This document shows, piece by piece, positions 51,813 through 64,000 of a stretch of DNA of 64,000 nucleotides. Within the stretch, counting starts at the first letter, position 1, and the number at the start of each line of letters is the position of its first letter. The DNA comes from Halisarca cf. caerulea (Eukaryota > Porifera > Demospongiae > Chondrillida > Halisarcidae). The position numbers and the translations under genes were made by a program. Below the pieces are notes generated by a model that did not search any database, had not been told where the DNA came from, and saw only the letters and a program-made list of their open reading frames with translations. Where the stretch lies: NCBI GenBank assembly GCA_963170055.1, contig CAUJGJ010000083.1, positions 1,915,101 through 1,979,100 on the forward strand, written 5' to 3'.

Positions 51813-52264
51813 GTCTACGCATGTAGGTTTCTGGTTAGGAACATACACTGCCCCTCACCATAACCCCAACCACTGACAGACCACCACTCATGGGGAACTA
51901 GCCATTAAACAAGGCCCATTAAAGAGGTTACTACCATCAGATTCTACAAATGAACACAATGTCATCCATCACACACACCATGCAAATAATTATACTGTAT
52001 GTTCACACACATAGAGTTAACTAGGATGTATACACATGACAACACAATCAAGGGATTTAGTTTTCAGCATTCGAAGTGCAACAAATATGGTATACAACCC
52101 AAAGGAGGTTTGCTACTATAAAAAATACTAGGTGCTATTTTTCTCAGCCCCTGATGTCATCTCAAACACCTGCAAATAGCAGTCATACATTCTGGTGCAA
52201 GTTGACCGCACATACATATGACTCAATAGTCCATATAAAAAACCCTACATTGAGATAAAATGGT

Positions 52265-52610
52265 ATAGTGACCCTCTCTAACCTGACACCATAGGGTCGA
52301 GTATCTATGCTGACACTCAATGGGATTTGAAAAAAGTGTCAGATTAACAGGTTGTTGGATTAGAGGATGACTCTCAGCATACTTTAATACTACACTTGTA
52401 CCTCATAAGATGGTTAGATTGGAGAGAATGTCGGATTACAGAGGCATCACTGGATGTCCATATCTGACTTTCTGTGGGTGTTCGCAGTCAGATTACAAAG
52501 GTAGTTGGACTATCAAGTGACTCCTACCATACTTTAACATGGTGAATGTACCTCAGAATAAGATCAGAATAGAGAATGTTGGATTATATGTACATACAGT
52601 AGGTATATCA
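52265..52610. mobile_element. Degenerate pogo-like element
   Basis: Shares 'tgacactcaatgggatttg' with the element at 55658, with several 'ggattagagg' and 'gtcagattaac' repeats. The ends are diverged. Confidence 0.5.
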
Positions 52611-53803
52611 GACTCCATTGCAAACAGTACATTAAAGCCTGGAGAAACCTGTACACCATTGATATGTGCATTTGGGTCTCACAAACACAATGTATCTAAT
52701 TGCACCTCCCAATGCAAGAGCATTTGCCATTAGAGGATGGAACCAGGTATCCTCTAGGATTTCACAACACAAGTTTGCTTTGAATTCTTGCTTTGAGTTA
52801 TTTCCAGAAAGAAACAACTCAAAGCAATAATTCAAAGCTCTTGTGTGATTTACACTCCACACACTTCTACAGCAGTGGAAATTCCTACACACACACATAC
52901 ATAGTGCATAGGCCTACTGAGGTGCGGGATGCAGGAGTTTGTTCTTGTCTAGCACTGAGCATGGATACGTAAGTGGCATGAAAATTGGTGATGATGCCGT
53001 CCGTTTCGTTTCAAAATTTGCAAAAACGAGATTCGCTCCAAGTGTATACTAATTCAAATTATAAATACACCTAACGTACGTCATTGATAATCCCAATTAT
53101 ACAATGATCATAAGGTATACATACATGCCCTATACTGCTTTTCATAGGGAAAGGAGCAAAGTAGGCTTGCATGGATCAAATACTGTCTTCAATACAGACC
53201 ACTTGTACAAAAGGCAAACACTCCTAGATGAAATACCACGGCCAATTCAAAGTGTATTGTGGTTGGCACTAACCACCACAATCCATTACGCACAACTACT
53301 AACACAAGTGAGAGGACACAGGAGGCATTGTTGTGTGCAGCAATGTACATGCTAAAACAAGTGCTAAATTCACACTAGATTGTGAACACTTGTTGGTACA
53401 GATAGTGATAAAAAATGAAGACATTTTGTGTGAAGCATGGAACAGGGATATGTGTTCGCACTGTACAGGACACACAGCAGAATGTGCCTACATGATCACT
53501 CCAGACAGCCCACACTAATGCACTAAGCATGGAATCTGAAACCACAACACCACAAGATACCGATGTATCAAGAACAAACCACAACACTAACACGATTGAC
53601 TGGTAATTGTGTATATAGTATGCACACCAGAACCACAATTGCAGCCAGTATGTACGTACATGGAGACTTGTCATACATTGTCAACATAATGTCAACCATT
53701 AAAATTTCTTTACATGCTTAACTGCATTACCCTCTGTAACAGTCTTGGGCACGTACAGAAACTGTTACAGTGTAAAACACATGCTTTTGTACAACAGGAA
53801 GTA

Positions 53804-53978
53804 CAGTATAACCTCGTTAATAAGAACACTGTTAATGAGTAATACCTGGTTAGGAAGTACAAGGAATGATACCCCAGCTTATAACCCATAATACTAATCT
53901 ATATGGTTAGCAAGTACTACTGATAGTGAGTAGCAATTTGGAGGGTCCCCAGGTGTACTCACTAACGAGGTTTGACTG
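53804..53978. mobile_element. Pogo/Tigger-like MITE
   Basis: Begins CAGTATAACCTCGTTAATAA and ends CACTAACGAGGTTTGACTG, flanked by TA. 175 bp, non-coding. Confidence 0.75.
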
Positions 53979-54195
53979 TATATAGCCTTACCAATGGCAA
54001 TTGCCTCAACATAAGCATGACAGGATAAGGCCCTTAACACATACAACAACTGCTGTCCCATAAACTATGCCATACTAGCTACTCTAGATGTGTATATACG
54101 TATACGTAGATGGACTAAACATAAGTGGTAGTGTTGTCCATTGGTCTGTTTGTATACATGCGTATATGTACTGCATGCGTGCATGCGCGCGCGTG

Positions 54196-54247
54196 CGTGT
54201 GTGTGTACATGTGTGCGTGCATGTGTGTGTGTGTGTGTGAATGTGTG

Positions 54248-54314
<67 letters not shown>
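54196..54314. repeat. (GT)n array
   Basis: Begins with GCGT variants and ends with about 30 pure units. Confidence 0.95.
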
Positions 54315-54570
54315 AATAATGACTAATTAATACAACATTACAAAGGTGAACAGCAACTACATTAACAGGGATCTGCCCAGGTATAATCTTCCAAGTTCTA
54401 AATAAATTTCTAAATAAAATAAGTAAATTTCGCAAACACAGAGCTGAAGACCTACTTCTAAGTGTACCTTTCAACCGAAAACATAAGTGAAAGCTTTATT
54501 TTTCAAAGCAATAGACTAAACATGAAGCTGATGAAGTGTTATAAAACAGGTTTGGAGAAAAAAAACTTTA

Positions 54571-54726
54571 TTAATGTGATCTAAAATCCTCTGTCTCTGA
54601 GAAACTAGAGGTGGTTGGCCATGAATTTTGCTGGTTGGGTCCGACCACCTCCGGCCAGTGTAGGCAGAACTCTGCATTAACCAGACTTCCACAAAATGAC
54701 TGATTTGCAACAAATACATTTAATAT
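54571..54726 (-). CDS. Candidate terminal exon with stop and AATAAA
   Basis: Not recognised. Acceptor ctttcttccag|ATATT with a pyrimidine tract, then 51 codons beginning ILNVFVANQSFCGSLVNAEF and CLHWPEVVGP, ending SETEDFRSH and TAA. AATAAA (54572-54567) overlaps the stop codon. The phase 0 start fits the end of the 61179-61282 exon, so it may be the last exon of the same gene. A short 3' UTR is implied. Confidence 0.45.
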   Translation of the reverse strand: MLNVFVANQSFCGSLVNAEFCLHWPEVVGPNQQNSWPTTSSFSETEDFRSH

Positions 54727-55657
54727 CTGGAAGAAAGGTATGTGTGAAGCCAAGAATGCACTGAAGGAATGACAGGCTTTCCAGTACCAGATCACATTAC
54801 ACAAGACAAGAACACCAAGGTACCTACACACACAGAGTGGTCACTAAAATATGCCAGAAATGTACATGACAGGTATTCAGGACAGCATAATATTATTATA
54901 ATAACACACACATGCATGATCTTAACCACAAAAATCACATGTACAAAGTGTATACATGTATGTACACATACAATTATGCAGAATGACTCACAACAGGATA
55001 TGTATCCTGCTTGAAGGTGACATGGTGTCATGCAAAATGACATATGGAAATCTATAACACATCATCACAAAAGGGCCCAGTGCATTCTTCATATGCAAAC
55101 AACCCAAACACAGCGGAACAAACAAAAGGTCATGTTTATCCTACAAGCATCAAATAATGCGTGTACATATAGCTTAAATCAGCGGGGATCTCACTGCAGG
55201 GCCACAGCTTGTACATACAGTACTTGGCTTTGCTCTTGGGACACCATCATATGTTAAGTGCACATTCTCTGAAGCTAACATCATAGATACTCTATACCCC
55301 ATGCTTACATCAACATCAAAAGGGTGATTATATAGCTAATGGATACATGTATACGTACATATGTGCGTAATTGTGAAATGAAGTGTATTTGTGTACCGTG
55401 TGTGTATATTATATAATAGTAATCACTTACAATTATTATCATTGCATATTAATGTATATCGTAATGACGCAGACTTAAACTGCTATCGTTTATATCACAT
55501 ACAAAACAGGTCTTGATTTACAAAAGAATACTGAAAAATTTCTTTGCTCCTTGTAATTTCAAATCATGTATTCAGCAGACATGTATGTACATTAATATGT
55601 GCTGTATATTATATGTACAAACCTTGATCACACAAAATTGGACATTGTATATATGTA

Positions 55658-55855
55658 CAGTGAAACCTCTCTAACCCGACACTCAATGGGATTTGAAAAA
55701 AGTGATGAATTAGGAGATTGGCGGATTATGGAGTGAAGCTTTCCATACTTACGTACGTATGGTGACTGTACCTCATAAGATGGTTGGAACTAGAGAGAAT
55801 ATCGGATTAAAGAGGTGTCAGATTAAAGGGGTGTCGGATTAGATGGGTTTCACTG
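55658..55855. mobile_element. Pogo/Tigger-like MITE
   Basis: Begins CAGTGAAACCTCTCTAACCC and ends GGATTAGATGGGTTTCACTG, flanked by TA. A diverged relative with the same 'actcaatgggatttgaaaaa' core lies at about 52265-52610. Confidence 0.75.
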
Positions 55856-57023
55856 TAGTAACATAATACATACACAGCCGGAATGTGGAACTTACGCCCC
55901 CACCCACGATATACATGACCCCTGCAGTTATAGGTACATAGCAATGTACAGTGTCAATTACAAATACCCAAAGTACTTGTATTTAGTCTCACCTCACAAA
56001 ATGCAGTGTGTGTATTTACCCCCCTATACCTGTGATGATTCAGTATATGGCAGCTATAATCAAATCACCTCTGGACAAGAAATCCTTTGTCTAATGCATG
56101 CAGGGCTGGCGTGATGAAGCACAGTGTCTGACCCCAACAGCAACACACACGACATACACACTGGGCCACTGGCTGTCCCAATGCAGACCTTAGTGGAGTT
56201 CCGTCTGAACTGGCTACACTTTGTCAGGGTTTGACTATGAGGAGAATGCAAAAACAATTTGGCTACACACAACCTCCATTGGGTCTGGCTCAAGCCATAG
56301 AAACCCCACTTGGGCCTCATGATAATTGGTGACATGGTATCACTACAAGGGCCAGAGGAATGCATGGAAGTACAAGCTCAGCGGCAAGTAGGTCATGAGG
56401 GGAGATAAAACACATCTAAAGAACAGCTTGTCCTAAGTAACACAGGGTGTACTTAGGACAAGCATGCATTATGGCCACATAGTTGCCGACCCCTGTCAGT
56501 GATTTTGGGAGACAGAATACATTTTGCAGGACATTCACTGCTTCTGTAGGACACTTGTTGCTCATTTTTCAAAAGTAGACATTTAGCAACTTACATTAGT
56601 TGAAATATTGGTTGTGGATAGGATAAACAATATCAATTTTGAACTGAAATGACACTAAATGTTCAACTACAGTAGGTTTGACATGTAGTTTGTTGGACAA
56701 GTTTGTAGGAAAATCTCAGTTCCTTGTGTCACATGCTTCTACAGGACATTAGCAATAGCTTTGAAAATCAGGGAAAGTTGCAACTTATGACAAATAATTT
56801 GTGATTATAGTACTGTAGTTGTTCATATCCTTGACAGCATCGACTGCAGCTGGCTTCCCTCTTAGATCATGCAATTCCCTACCCCTTCACAAACACTTTG
56901 TATACATTAATCCAATGATGAAGGTATTGTAGTGACGATGAAATTGCAATTTTAATCGTAATGTCTATAGCGAAGGTCATTTTATGATACAGTACATCCA
57001 GGAAAACATGATGCAGCATACAA

Positions 57024-57131
57024 TATCTACTCAGCAGGTGTACTGCAGCAGAAATACACTGCTGATTAACCAAGAGCAAAGCTGGAGGTAATTAGCACTG
57101 CATTTCTACTGCAGCACATCTAGACAGGATA
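57024..57131. mobile_element. TATCCTGTCT inverted-repeat element, copy 2
   Basis: It shares 'gtgtactgcagcagaaatac' and 'ctagacaggata' arms with the copy at 39563. The centre differs; the left tip is diverged (TATCTACTCAG). Confidence 0.65.
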
Positions 57132-57339
57132 CTGTACAACTACGTAATTTGTAACTGGTCAATAGTTCCTTGTTGGTGGACTGTTCACTTCACCAAGGTG
57201 TGTGCAGCCTCATCTCGAGTTGATCCTGTAACCTGCCCATGCATCAGCATCTAAAGACATACATTATACGACCATGTGTTGAGAAATATCCTGACACATA
57301 ACATGTGTATTGCATGCACGATTGTAATGTACAGAGATA

Positions 57340-57501
57340 CAGTGAAACTTGCTTAGTACGTACGTACCTCGAAGGGGACACAAAATTGGTTCTTATTATC
57401 AGAGGTACTTACTATCAGGGTTGGTTTATGTACATGAGGTATACACAGGGACAGAACGAAAAATACTTACAATCCAGGTACGTACTAAGCAAGTTCCACT
57501 G
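57340..57501. mobile_element. Pogo/Tigger-like MITE
   Basis: Begins CAGTGAAACTTGCTTAGTAC and ends GTACTAAGCAAGTTCCACTG, flanked by TA. The 20-bp terminal inverted repeat is nearly perfect. Confidence 0.78.
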
Positions 57502-58011
57502 TATTGGCAAACGAAAATGTGATATCTGCCATGTTGCTCACACACCGATGTGCTTGTAAGTAAAGCCCATTAACGAAATGTGCAAACATATACTCCAGCA
57601 AATTTCCCTATGTACAGTAAACATACATACTGTATGTCATGAATAGCACGTGCTCATGTGTCAAAATCTGCAAGCATCATTCGAAAACCTGAGGGAAAAA
57701 CTATGTAGCAGAAGTGAGTTTTTATATAGCAAACATACGTAATCCTAACATGCGGGTGACCATATTTCATGATAAGCATGCAGTATGACAGATGGCACAC
57801 AAGTCATTGCTACTACAATGGAAAACTAAACTGTACAGAAAGATATGAAAATTATTCAGCACACATACTTCATTAAAACGTGTACAATGCCATGACGTCC
57901 CAAAAAACTGTATAATCCAAGTACATTGTTAATTCCCAGGAATAGTCCTGATATCTTGTGTTGAATTATAAGATATTCCAGACATCGCTGGCACTTGGTA
58001 TACATGTATAC

Positions 58012-58860
58012 ACTTCCTCTGTGGTTTCAGCAGTGTAAACTGGATTGTACAAGGCAGTGTAACCCACCTCTTAGTATCCTAGCAACAAGCAAACAGTGGT
58101 ATAATGTGGATCTTGCTACATCCATATATGGTCAGTGTTATAGACTGAAGGAAAGTAAATTTATAATATACCAAGAATCATAACCAATGGAAAAAGGGAT
58201 GTTGGGATCAATCATCATGCAGTGGAACCAGGGGGGGGGGCGGCAACTCCCCCCCCCCCTAAATTTTAGTTGAGAGGGCAGCGCTCCCCTAAATTCTTAT
58301 TTATACAATAATACTGATTACCATGATTTTACAATGGAAAATCCAACAATAAATACTGAAAATGTTCCCAAGAATTTTAAAATATATACGATTTTTCAAG
58401 AAAAATTTGATGTTTCCTCCAAAGAAGTATCAAAGGATAACATGCGTTTAATTGCTATACACATCATGCATTGCCCAACCCTAAAGTTTACACATTCCAC
58501 CGCCACTGCATCAGTCACCAAAAACACTGGAGCAAGGAGAGAATCCCATTCCACAGACACTCCAGACATCACTGGCGCTTGCGACACATGAATTCAAGTC
58601 CAATTACTCCCTCGTGACCATTTCCTCTGTGGTTTTAGCAGTGTAAACTGGATTGTATCATAGACACTATGCCATTTATGATTGTACCAGGCAGTGTAAC
58701 CCACCTCCTAATATCCTAGCAACAAGCAAGCATACTGGTATGTTCAGTAGCTCTTGCTACATCCATATATGGTCAGTGTTATGGACGGAAGGAAAGTAAA
58801 TTTACATAATTACAAGAATCATTTTTAACAATGGAAAAAGGATGTGAGGATCAATCATCT
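58012..58860. repeat. Direct duplication of about 200 bp, copies 600 bp apart
   Basis: Copies at about 58012-58215 and 58618-58860 share 'ctgtggttt-agcagtgtaa', 'gcagtgtaacccacctc' and 'atccatatatggtcagtgtt'. The second has small insertions. Confidence 0.8.
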
Positions 58861-59781
58861 ATCACCAAAACCACTGGAGCAAGGTAGAGCTATTTGTTGC
58901 AAGGGGTAGACAGCATTGGCTTGGCATGCATGGGGCAACCTGGAGTTTATACATACTATACATACGTATTATATATTATACGTATATATATAATATATAA
59001 TATGATACAATACAATACGTATACTGCTGAACATGATCATTTTAGAGCTAGCACTGTTAAAGCACACTACATATTTCCTAGTAGAGGCTCATCTGTGCAA
59101 TACTGTATTCACATACAGTACACGTACAGATTTGCTCATTACCAACAATACATTTCAAAGTAGAGCAATGCACGTACACAATACAAGTATAAAAGTACAT
59201 ACACTACATACATACGTATAATATGACAGTAGCAACACACAGACGGCAATGATTGAATACACTCGACTGATCAGACATTTAGTCTGTCATTGCCTTTGGA
59301 GGCCACTTCAAAGCACACGCCATAAAAGACCCTAGCTACAGGAAGTAAAGAGTACCGAGCGAATAGGTGACACCTTCATAAGTGTTGGTACTGGTATAAA
59401 GCATAATTGAACTTGCTATTAACAAATACTTTGCATCAATGGGCAGCCAGGTCGCATTCACTGGATTCTGTTGTGACCAAGTGCATTAAGATAAGCATGA
59501 AAATTACTCATTACAATCATTCCTTCGTGCATAACATTGAACACAAACACAACACTTAACATGCTTCAACAAAGATACGTACATACAAAAAGCATACAAA
59601 CTCTTGGATGGCCAACTATGCCCAGTATGCCCTGTATTAAACCTTATATATGTATAAGTATATAAAAACACAGAATTAATGATCACCAAATCGCATTTTT
59701 ATGTTTTCTATGAATTGAGAATCAATAGTAAAATACGTATGTATGTAAAAGCAATGAGTGCACATTATACATTCACATGCC

Positions 59782-59891
59782 CATACACACCAGTCATGTG
59801 ACACATACACACCAGTCATGTGACACATACACACCAGTCACATGACACGTACACACCAGTCATGTGACACATGTACACCAGTCATGTGACA
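59782..59891. repeat. 22-bp tandem repeat, 5 copies
   Basis: Unit catacacaccagtcatgtga plus ca. Each copy contains TCATGTGA or its inverse TCACATGA. Confidence 0.9.
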
Positions 59892-61178
59892 CGTACGCAG
59901 ACACTCATTTCCTTCCAGATTTCAGTCCACTGGAATCCCATACTCGGGATCCAATGCTCATCCTTCCATCAAGTGAACCTCAAACAGAAGAGGCATACAC
60001 CCACCACACACAGACACACATACACACACTGTACGAGAACACACCAAATGTAAATACTACACAGTACAGTGTGTGTATTCAGTCTGCAGTGACCAGCACA
60101 ACATCCAGTACAATAGATGAGCATGCACGAACAGTCTACTGTACAATCTTTTTGTCTAGTAGAGCAGCATTATACTGTATGGACATACAGTACATACTGT
60201 ACACACATATGTACGTATATGCACACGTGCATGAACATCCATATCATGTACACTGTAAGTACAGATTACTGAATACCATGACATACGTACAGTGTACGTA
60301 TGTCTTGGTTGAATATGTCTGCTTGCATCATTGCCTCTCAACAGCTCACCTGTGCACATATTTTGAAGCTACGTACTTACAAGCAATCATTCATGTAAGA
60401 CATACCAATCACACTGTATACACTGTGCAATGAACTACCCATATAAGTACATATTTCTAGCCAAATTGCACATGCTGTACATTCGCAATTGTAATGCATA
60501 CTTTCACACAGGTGCACTGTTACAAAACAACTGAGACAATTGGTCAGTTCCTGTCTCATTGCATCCAATACCGCAAAATGCATGTCACTGTAACAATACT
60601 GTTACCCATAAGTATGCAAAGGACATTCACACACCATTGACTCCCGTAACAAGGCTGGATGCCTGTGTACCAATTCCAGTAATGTAGCAACATAGCCGAA
60701 CCTATATTCATGGGTACATGGAAAACTTTACAAGCTTTCAGAGATATGGAAAGACGTACGCATAAACGTACAGAAATACAAGCCCACAAATAAAACACGT
60801 AAACAGTTATGTATATACGTATTTACATGCATATGCACTGACAGGCAACACAGTTCTCATGTCCAAGATAGTGCAAGTACAACTATGTAACTCAATAAAA
60901 TAAAGAAACACAAGTACTCAGACACGCATGCGCACAATATAAACAATACCATATTATGTCGATTTCTGCTACACGGACTTTACAGTCACATGCACACGCA
61001 CAAAGACGAAGTAATACTTTCTAATCCTGCACACATGATCAAACTGTGGGAATCTAAGGATTCTAAGAACGATGACAAAACTGCCAACACCCCATATTTG
61101 TAACATAATGCTACATTTGTTAATGAATCTAAATACTGATATCACAAGAGAAGGAAGAAGTAAGGGAAGGGCACCCAC

Positions 61179-61282
61179 CCTCAGTGAAAAGGCCCCTATT
61201 AAAACTGAACAAAACATTACATCAAAGAATTCAACCTTGAGGAAGATTCCTGTGAAGGTGATGTCAAGATTCTTCACATGAT
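61179..61282 (-). CDS. Candidate exon, hydrophobic
   Basis: Not recognised. Acceptor agtgcctgcag|ATCAT, phase 1 start, donor CTGAGG|gtgggt; a weaker inner donor follows CTCAAG at 61236. It encodes HVKNLDITFTGIFLK, then VEFFDVMFCSVLIGAFSLR if the outer donor is used, which could be a membrane helix. It joins the 62425-62468 exon in phase. Confidence 0.4.
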
Positions 61283-62424
61283 CTGCAGGCACTGGGGTTG
61301 ACTGGACAGGGATATCAGGTGGCATTCATGGAATTCCAATCTCAACACATCACATACCCCCCCAAGTGGGCTAAGGTATAGGAACTCCCAAACCACAAAC
61401 CATGAATCGTATTAGACTAAAGTGTGGCCATTTCACACTACTAATTAAGCAAACAGTACAAAAAGTATCATAAATAGTTCTACTATTAGTGGTAGGCCAC
61501 ACATTTACCAAAGCGCATTATTATTATAGATACAGTACATGCATAATAAGAACAATATATTAATGATTACAGTAGCATATCCCCTAAGTGTGGAATGTGA
61601 TATCTGCTGCGTAGAGATGTACTTGTACATCTTCATACTTAGTGTCATGAAACTATGTAGACTGCCATTCCATCCACTTTTATTGGGAACTGATAACACT
61701 GGTCAGCAAATCAGAAATAGTTTCTACACAAAGTATGATTTCCAACAGTTTGCGTAAATTTTTTCCCTTCATCTACCAATACACAATGAAAATATTTATT
61801 ATTTGCATTGGTATAGATAGATTCTTACATAACAAGGATATAGTAAATCAGGATCTCTGTGTTAATGATTGTCTGTAACTAGTTCAGAACAACTCGGTAC
61901 AGGCTGCATGTGAACCACACCCCATTTTGCCGACTGGTGATATCAGTCTCTGATAAAGGAGGCAAAAATGGCAGTCTGGTTCCATGAGACTATCTCACAA
62001 TAGCAAGCATCCACAGTCAGTGTGCATACTCTCAATATCTATCACAAAGTACAGTCACTCCTGGAATGCATGGATTAGGAATATCTAGAAAACTTGCAAA
62101 TCTGACCAAGACTGTGGCAGAAATGTTTGCAAAATCTCCTAACAAATGTAATTGCTAAGTTGCGTGGTTATCTGGCACCTATTCGGCAACATGCATAATA
62201 CAACCTATGTGATTGTATCTATGTATCTCCTACAACATTACAAACACAAACAGTCTACAGTGCTTAGCGATGGCAGTCAACTCAATGTACCACTTCTGCT
62301 CAACCAAGGAAGCATATCAACTGTCGGAGTGGTGCTTAGACAAAGAGCTAAGGATATGCATTCTGCTGCATCAATAATGGTATCCTAGGAAACAGGAGGA
62401 TGATGAGACCCTGCTATTACATAC

Positions 62425-62468
62425 CAGGAATTCCAATGCCCAGACATAGGGGTGACCCTATAAACCCA
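62425..62468 (-). CDS. Candidate small exon
   Basis: Not recognised. Acceptor cgcctattccag|TGGG, donor ATTCCTG|gtatgt, 44 bp, phase 2 to 1. It encodes GFIGSPLCLGIGIP, hydrophobic and Gly/Pro-rich. Its phases match the candidate exons on either side (63951-64000 and 61179-61282). Confidence 0.4.
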
Positions 62469-63950
62469 CTGGAATAGGCGAACCCCAACCAATACATTCT
62501 TTGATGACACTCAAGTGTAAGGCATTCACGTCACAGGAATCTGCTCAGGTCCTAACAAGGTTATGACTTTGTACCCAAAGTATGTACATAAATATACATA
62601 ACATGCAAGATACACTCATACATATGTACTGTACAGTACAATCCATACTCGCAAAAACCAATAACAATGTATAACACACATTCTCAAACAGTATTGTACA
62701 CATGTTCAATACTATGCATACTGCATACTGTACTGGACATGAGAACATTTTAACCATGTAAAAGTTAGAAAATCTTTAAAACTTTAATGTAAACTATAAA
62801 AGCACTTAATATGTATAGGTATATGACCATGCATACAACACAGCTATGTACATGTACATACATACACTACCTCTGAGATGCACTAACCCCTAACCCTACG
62901 AAAGAGTGTACTGCAAATTGCCTCTTCAGAAATACGTACATACATGCACCAGCCGTCTATGAAGACAAAACATTAAGCGCGAGATGTGCAGTCACAAATA
63001 AAAAAATCCTCATGTATGTACATTCAAAATTTTTGCTGGATTTCCCCACAGATCTTGTGTGCACAGATGTAATGTCAAACAATCCTAATATGGAATAGAT
63101 ACACATTGATATGGACAGTTGTGTACTAATATGCACATGTAATCACTCGTGACATCCACCCATTGACCACCCCCACTTTAGACACATACCAGGATATGGG
63201 TATGCAATACAACAAATTCACACATCATTTACAAATATATGATGCCAATATACCACACAATGTGTTGCTATGATGTTCAATTCTATCATAAAATTCTTCA
63301 CAGAATACATATGGAATTAGAATCCCCGAGAAGGACTACAGGGAGGAAGGTCGCCACACAATGAGAACTGCGCGGATGGAATAGCAGAAAGTTCTACACA
63401 AAAGGTTCAGATGAATAGAGACGTAGATGAATATATTATGTGTGCACGACTGTGCATGTGCAAAATAATGAGGAAATCTTAGTCAAAGAACTCAAGTTAC
63501 ACTTACCACGTACACACATGTATTGTAACATGGCTTCATTTCAGGTGGGGTAAGGGGTACTTGCATGCCCTTCTCCCCTCCCTTGACAATTTCTGATGGT
63601 AATATTCATTTTCACAAAATGGCTGCCTGATGCCCCACAAATTTCTGTAACTATTTTGTGCTTTTGATAGCATCCACCCACCACTACCATCAATTTCTTC
63701 TAAGAAATGACCTTTCACATTTAGGAAATATGCATTCCAGCATACATACATACATTATACTGTATGTATACAATAATATTATGTAAATATTCACATGTGC
63801 ATACAGTATGTACCCATGCTTATCATATAGTATGATACATGTATTGTACATACTCACATGCACCTACCCACTTGTCCTGTTTACATTGTACAGTATAATA
63901 AATATACACAGACAATGTAAACAGGAAAAGTCATCAGATAAAGTTCATAC

Positions 63951-64000
63951 CTGGCCAACACCTTATCACTCAAATCTGCAGACTTGGCTAATCCTAGCCT
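63951..64000 (-). CDS. Candidate exon, partial at right edge
   Basis: Not recognised. The minus strand is open in one frame only (RLGLAKSADLSDKVLA) and ends at a good donor GCCAG|gtatga in phase 2. The other two frames are closed. It appears to be the 3' end of an exon entering the window. Confidence 0.45.

Larger units (their letters stand above)
54727..61178. other. Probable intron or intergenic region
   Basis: Holds three complete inverted-repeat elements, a 200-bp direct duplication and the 22-bp M-box array. No exon was recognised. Confidence 0.5.

Noticed and set aside
52720..52850. Minus-strand frame with TWFHPLMANALALGGAI, faintly like SLC26 exon 12
   Set aside because: The alignment needs several shifts and lacks the IPEA turn, and no partner exons were found. 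Probably chance.
53992..54060. Minus-strand exon-like stretch ending ...VEAIAIG|gtaagg, resembling SLC26 exon 9
   Set aside because: The acceptor is weak, the rest does not align with SLC26, and no following NIAGSF or TAVNSQSG exon exists nearby.
59864..60433. 189-codon plus-strand frame
   Set aside because: It begins in the 22-bp tandem repeat and runs through CA and TACGTA-rich sequence. No domain; its orientation opposes every supported gene.

Overview
This is eukaryotic, animal-type DNA. Genes are split into short exons with GT-AG introns of 0.1-10 kb. One gene is a group A basic helix-loop-helix (bHLH) factor, a class typical of animals. The rest is AT-rich non-coding DNA crowded with (CA/TG)n arrays and small inverted-repeat transposons. 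An invertebrate such as a sponge would fit, but that placing is a guess and no feature proves it. All the genes I can support lie on the minus strand, so transcription runs from high to low coordinates.

Main gene: an SLC26/SulP anion transporter, closest in remembered motifs to vertebrate SLC26A11. I reconstructed it exon by exon from its ATG at 46158 to at least 6870. Eighteen coding exons join in phase for about 680 codons. They cover a hydrophilic N-terminus, the membrane domain and a C-terminal STAS domain. The stop codon was not settled. A short family segment before the LESIAIAKAF helix was not found, although the flanking exons join in frame. Three further phase-compatible exons (6075-6186, 2244-2413, 251-364) continue past the STAS domain and run toward the left edge. 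They are either an unusual C-terminal extension or a second gene on the same strand.

Upstream of the transporter and in the same orientation is an apparently intronless bHLH gene (47008-47985). It has a TATA box about 100 bp before its ATG and a CRE-like TGACGTC site. Only about 850 bp separate its stop codon from the transporter ATG.

Right part (48.2-64 kb): mostly repeats. Three candidate minus-strand exons (63951-64000, 62425-62468, 61179-61282) match in phase. A possible terminal exon with an AATAAA signal lies at 54571-54726. Together they suggest an unidentified gene entering from the right edge.

Repeats: about 20 CA/TG arrays (the largest at 14.8-15.4 and 48.7-49.1 kb), an AT/GATA block, several minisatellites, two tRNA-derived SINEs, and at least six inverted-repeat element types. 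These include pogo-like elements with CAGT..ACTG ends beside TA, an 894-bp element with CAGGG ends, a CAGTG-ended element joined to a 31-bp minisatellite, a TATCCTGTCT pair and a TAGTCTCG pair. No rRNA, convincing tRNA gene or CRISPR array was seen.
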